Source of the DNA: Kitasatospora cheerisanensis KCTC 2395
Lineage (GTDB): Bacteria; Actinomycetota; Actinomycetes; Streptomycetales; Streptomycetaceae
DNA length: 64,000 nt
Assembly (NCBI RefSeq): GCF_000696185.1
Contig: NZ_KK853997.1
Span: 1,235,695-1,299,694 of the forward strand
Direction: 5' to 3'
The stretch's first letter is position 1. Each line of letters begins with the position of its first letter. The position numbers and the translations under genes are program-made. The notes beneath the pieces are model-generated. The model did not search any database. It worked only from the letters and a program-made list of their open reading frames with translations, and was not told the origin of the DNA. Of this stretch, positions 61,042 through 64,000 are shown one piece after another.

Positions 61042-64000
61042 CGGCTTCGGCCCCGGGCCCGACGAGCGCTGCCCGGGCTGCCGGCGTCCACTGCCCGGCG
61101 ACGCCCGGTTCTGCGCGTCCTGCGGCACGCCGCGCGCCGACCCGCGGGGCGCCGACGCCGCCGGCCGCAAGATCGTCACCGTGCTCTTCTGCGACCTGGT
61201 CGGCTCCACCGCGCTGTCCGGGACGCTCGACCCGGAGGCGCTGCGCGGCGTGACGCTGCGGTACTTCGACGCGATGCGGGCGGCGATCGAGCAGCACGGC
61301 GGCACGGTGGAGAAGTTCATCGGGGACGCCGTGATGGCGGTGTTCGGCGTGCCGTCCGTCCGCGAGGACGACGCCCGGCGGGCGCTGGCGGCGGCGCTCG
61401 GCATGCTGGCGGCACTGCGCGCCCTGAACGAGGAGCTGGACGCCGAGCTGGGCATCCGGCTGGCCGTCCGGATCGGCGTCAACACCGGCCGGGTGGTGAC
61501 GGGTTCGGACGCCTCGGCGCGGCAGGCGCTGGTCTCCGGCGAGGTGGTGAACGTCGCCGCCCGGCTGGAGCAGAACGCGGGCGCCGGCGAGGTGCTGATC
61601 GGCCCGGACACCCTGCGGGCCGCCGGCCCGGGGGTGCGGACGGCCGAGGTCGGCCCGCTGCACCTCAAGGGCAAGGCCCGGGCGGTGACCGCGCACCGGC
61701 TGCTCGGCCTGGACGGCGGCGACGCCGGCGGCGGGCCCCGCGCCGACCTGCCGTTCGTCGGCCGGGACGCCGAACTGGCCGTGCTGGACGCCGAGTTCGG
61801 GCTGGTCACCGGGCACCGCTCGGCGCGGCTGCTGGTGCTGGGCGGCGAACCCGGCCAGGGCAAGACCCGGTTGCTCCGGCACTGGCTCGAACGGCCGGGC
61901 CCGGAACGGGCGGTGGGCGTCGGCCGGTGCCGGCCGCCCGGCGAGCGGGCGGGCCTGCAACCGCTGGCCGACGCCGTCGCGGCAGTGCTCGCCGCCTCCC
62001 CCGGGCGCCCGCACCCGCCCGGCCTGGACGTGCTGGGCCAGGGCCTGCTCGCCGACGGCACGCCCACCCCGTCCCTGGCGGACACCTGCGCGGCCCTGGT
62101 CGAGTTGCTCGGCGCGCTGGCCGCCGCCACGCCGCTGGTGCTGGTGATCGACGACGCGCACCGGGCGGCGGCGCTGCTGCTCGACCTGCTGGAGCGGGTG
62201 GTGGCCGCGCTCGCCGGCGCCCCCGTGCTGGTCGCCGTCCTCGGCCGGCCCGAACTGCTGGACGCCCGCCCGGCCGGCGCGCACCGGGTGCTGACCCTCG
62301 GCGGGCTGCCCGACCCGGAGGCGCTGCGGCTCGTCGCGGCGCTCGGCGGCTCCCCGCCCGCCCACCTGCTGGAGCGGGCCGGCGGCAACCCGCTGCACCT
62401 GGAGCAGCTGCTCGCCGCCCCGGCCGGCGCGGGCGGCGACGGGGTGCCGCTGACCCTGCAGACGCTGATCGGGGCCCGGCTGGACGCCCTCGACCCGGCC
62501 GAGCGGCGGGCCGTCGACCTGGCCTGCGTGCTGGGCCGGGAGTTCGCGGCGGAGGAGCTGGCCGCGCTCGACACCGGCGGGCCGGACCTGTCGGCGGCGC
62601 TGCGCCGGCTGGGCCGCCACCGGCTGGTGGTGCCGGACGGCGCGGCGTTCCGCTTCGCCAGCGGCGTCGTCCAGGAGGTGGCGTACGAGTGCCTGTCCAA
62701 GCAGGGCCGCGCCGAACGGCACGAGCGGGCGGCCGGGCTGCGCTCGGTCCGCTCCGGCGGCCCGGCGGCCGTCGGCGGGCACCTGGAGCGCGCCCACCGG
62801 TACCGGGCCGAGCTGGGCCTGCACGGCGAACGCACCGAGGGCCTGCGGGTGGCCGCCGCCGGCTCGCTCGCCGAGGCCGGCGCCCGGGCCGCCGCCCGCA
62901 CCGACCTCGGCTGGGCCGTCGACCTGCTGACCCGGGCCACCGGCCTGCTGCGCCCCGGCGAGGACGGCCGGCTCCCGGCCGCCCGCCGGCTCGGCGAGGC
63001 GCTGCTCGGCCTGGGCCGGATCGAGCCCGGCCGGGCGCTGCTCGCCGAGGTCGGCGCGAGCGCCGACGACCCGGTGGAGGCCGCGCACGCCCGGCTCAGC
63101 CTGGCCGCCGTCGGCCAGCAGCAGGCGCCCGCCCCGGTGGCCCGGCAGACCCTGCCGGTGTTCGAGCAGGCCGGCGACGAGCTGGGCCAGGCCCGGGCCT
63201 GCCTGCGGCTCGCCCAGCAGGAGCAGACCGACGGCCGGCACGCCGCCGCGACCCGGCTGCTGGGCCGCGCGGTGCGGCACGCCGAGCGGGCCGGCGGCGA
63301 GCAGGAACGCGCCTCGGCGCTGGGCGCGATCGGCGTGTCGCTGTGGCGCGGCCCCGTCCCGGCGCCGGCCGCGGTGGGTCGCTGCCGGGAACTGCTGGCC
63401 GCGCAGGGCCCGGGCCGGCGGGCGGTGGCGGTGACGCTGAACTGCCCGCTGGCGGTGCTGCTGGCGCTGGCCGACGACGAGCCCGGCGCGGCGGCCTGCC
63501 TGGCGGAGGCCGGGCACCACGCGGAACGCCTGGGCTACGCGGAGGCGGCGGCGTTCCTGCCGCTGTTCGGCGCGACCGTGGCGGCGCTCGGCGGTCGCGC
63601 CCGGGAGGCGCTGGAGCTGCTGGGCGCGGCGTCCGCCGCCGCCCGGGAGCTGGGCGGCGGCGCCCTGCTCAGCGGCGCGCTGCTGGACACCGCCCGGCTG
63701 CACCTGGACCTCGGCGAGCCGCGCGCGGCCCGGTCCGCGCTGGCCGCCCTGGAGCAGGAGCGGGCCCGCACCGGCGGGCGGCTGTCGTTCGCGGCGCTGG
63801 CGGAACGCGACGGCCTGCGGGCCCGGCTCGCGGCCGCCGACGGCGACCGGGACGGCGCGCTGGAGCTGGCCCGCGGCGCGGTCGCCGAGGCCGGGCGGAC
63901 GGACTCGCCGATCCTTCAGGGCCTGGCCGCCGCCGACCTGGCCCGCACCGCCGCGCTGCTCGGCCTGGACCGGGAGCGCTCGCTGGCCGCGGCCGCGGCC
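61028..64000 (+). CDS. Adenylate/guanylate cyclase-AAA ATPase-TPR protein (runs off window)
   Basis: Open frame from GTG 61028 (VLSSDGFGPG) to the right edge, 991 codons visible. A zinc ribbon comes first (RCPGCRRPLPG, FCASCGTPR), then a class III cyclase domain (VTVLFCDLVGSTALSGT and FIGDAVMAVFGV with both metal Asp). An AAA/STAND ATPase follows with Walker A GGEPGQGKTRLLR and VLVIDDAHRAAA, then many TPR-like helical pairs. It is the last visible gene of the coupled operon. Cyclase activity is likely but product (cAMP or cGMP) unknown. Probably a signalling or regulatory ATPase of the cluster. Confidence 0.88.
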   Translation, partial: MLSSDGFGPGPDERCPGCRRPLPGDARFCASCGTPRADPRGADAAGRKIVTVLFCDLVGSTALSGTLDPEALRGVTLRYFDAMRAAIEQHGGTVEKFIGDAVMAVFGVPSVREDDARRALAAALGMLAALRALNEELDAELGIRLAVRIGVNTGRVVTGSDASARQALVSGEVVNVAARLEQNAGAGEVLIGPDTLRAAGPGVRTAEVGPLHLKGKARAVTAHRLLGLDGGDAGGGPRADLPFVGRDAELAVLDAEFGLVTGHRSARLLVLGGEPGQGKTRLLRHWLERPGPERAVGVGRCRPPGERAGLQPLADAVAAVLAASPGRPHPPGLDVLGQGLLADGTPTPSLADTCAALVELLGALAAATPLVLVIDDAHRAAALLLDLLERVVAALAGAPVLVAVLGRPELLDARPAGAHRVLTLGGLPDPEALRLVAALGGSPPAHLLERAGGNPLHLEQLLAAPAGAGGDGVPLTLQTLIGARLDALDPAERRAVDLACVLGREFAAEELAALDTGGPDLSAALRRLGRHRLVVPDGAAFRFASGVVQEVAYECLSKQGRAERHERAAGLRSVRSGGPAAVGGHLERAHRYRAELGLHGERTEGLRVAAAGSLAEAGARAAARTDLGWAVDLLTRATGLLRPGEDGRLPAARRLGEALLGLGRIEPGRALLAEVGASADDPVEAAHARLSLAAVGQQQAPAPVARQTLPVFEQAGDELGQARACLRLAQQEQTDGRHAAATRLLGRAVRHAERAGGEQERASALGAIGVSLWRGPVPAPAAVGRCRELLAAQGPGRRAVAVTLNCPLAVLLALADDEPGAAACLAEAGHHAERLGYAEAAAFLPLFGATVAALGGRAREALELLGAASAAARELGGGALLSGALLDTARLHLDLGEPRAARSALAALEQERARTGGRLSFAALAERDGLRARLAAADGDRDGALELARGAVAEAGRTDSPILQGLAAADLARTAALLGLDRERSLAAAAA

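Overview
The window is high-GC actinobacterial DNA with strong G/C bias at third codon positions. It very probably comes from the Streptomycetaceae (Streptomyces or Kitasatospora). An SsgA-family cell-division regulator, a ribE-ribM-ribBA-ribH operon behind an FMN riboswitch, an SCO4226-type nickel-binding protein, an FprA-type ferredoxin reductase, a PucR-type regulator and several apparently leaderless promoters all fit. I see no rRNA, tRNA, CRISPR array, insertion sequence, integrase or phage module. Everything here is read by eye; no homology search was run.

Layout. 0-7.4 kb: the end of a DUF4230 gene, a secreted protein, a TetR/SDR divergent pair sharing a palindrome, two tandem CNNM/CBS membrane proteins, a PH-domain membrane protein, hisG and hisE. 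7.8-11.3 kb: the riboflavin operon (ribE, ribM, ribBA, ribH) on the minus strand with its riboswitch. 11.4-14 kb: nickel-binding protein, PPOX flavoprotein, fprA. 14-14.7 kb: a non-coding stretch with a 45-bp tandem repeat and two hairpins. 14.7-18.6 kb: an accessory-looking island with an XRE regulator and NUDIX pair, small proteins, a second NUDIX and a divergent hemC paralogue. 18.7-22.1 kb: an ABC exporter with its TetR regulator and a phosphotransferase. 22.1-27.7 kb: RodA/FtsW-like protein, CtaG-like protein, and a DUF302, MMPL and Cys-rich set with two CsoR-type operators. 27.8-36.4 kb: unrelated single metabolic and repair genes. 36.7-44.1 kb: envelope and regulatory genes, including an SsgA-like protein, a secreted-type lytic transglycosylase and a two-component-system remnant. 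44.3-48.5 kb: a coupled QueA-like, PP-loop ATPase, polysaccharide pyruvyltransferase and GT2 operon, followed by decayed 175-bp repeats. 48.8-50.1 kb: NmrA/HxlR pair. 50.2-57 kb: a 1570-residue multicopper oxidase divergent from a two-component system. 57.1-64 kb: a coupled cluster of AfsR/BTAD regulator, radical SAM enzyme, haem-oxygenase-like diiron protein, 70-residue peptide and cyclase-ATPase. This last cluster is the best candidate for an undescribed system.

How genes work together. The rib operon makes and probably imports riboflavin under FMN control. The 24.7-27.7 kb set looks like a stress regulon of a CsoR/RicR/CstR-type sensor. The multicopper oxidase and the OmpR-type pair probably form one regulated unit. 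The terminal cluster resembles a ribosomally synthesised peptide modification locus.

Caveat. Six conserved genes (ADP-ribosylglycohydrolase-like, FhuF-like, PucR, TPR protein, BTAD regulator, diiron protein) are interrupted by frameshifts equivalent to losing one base, several of them in G/C runs. Sequencing or assembly error is at least as likely as real pseudogenisation.
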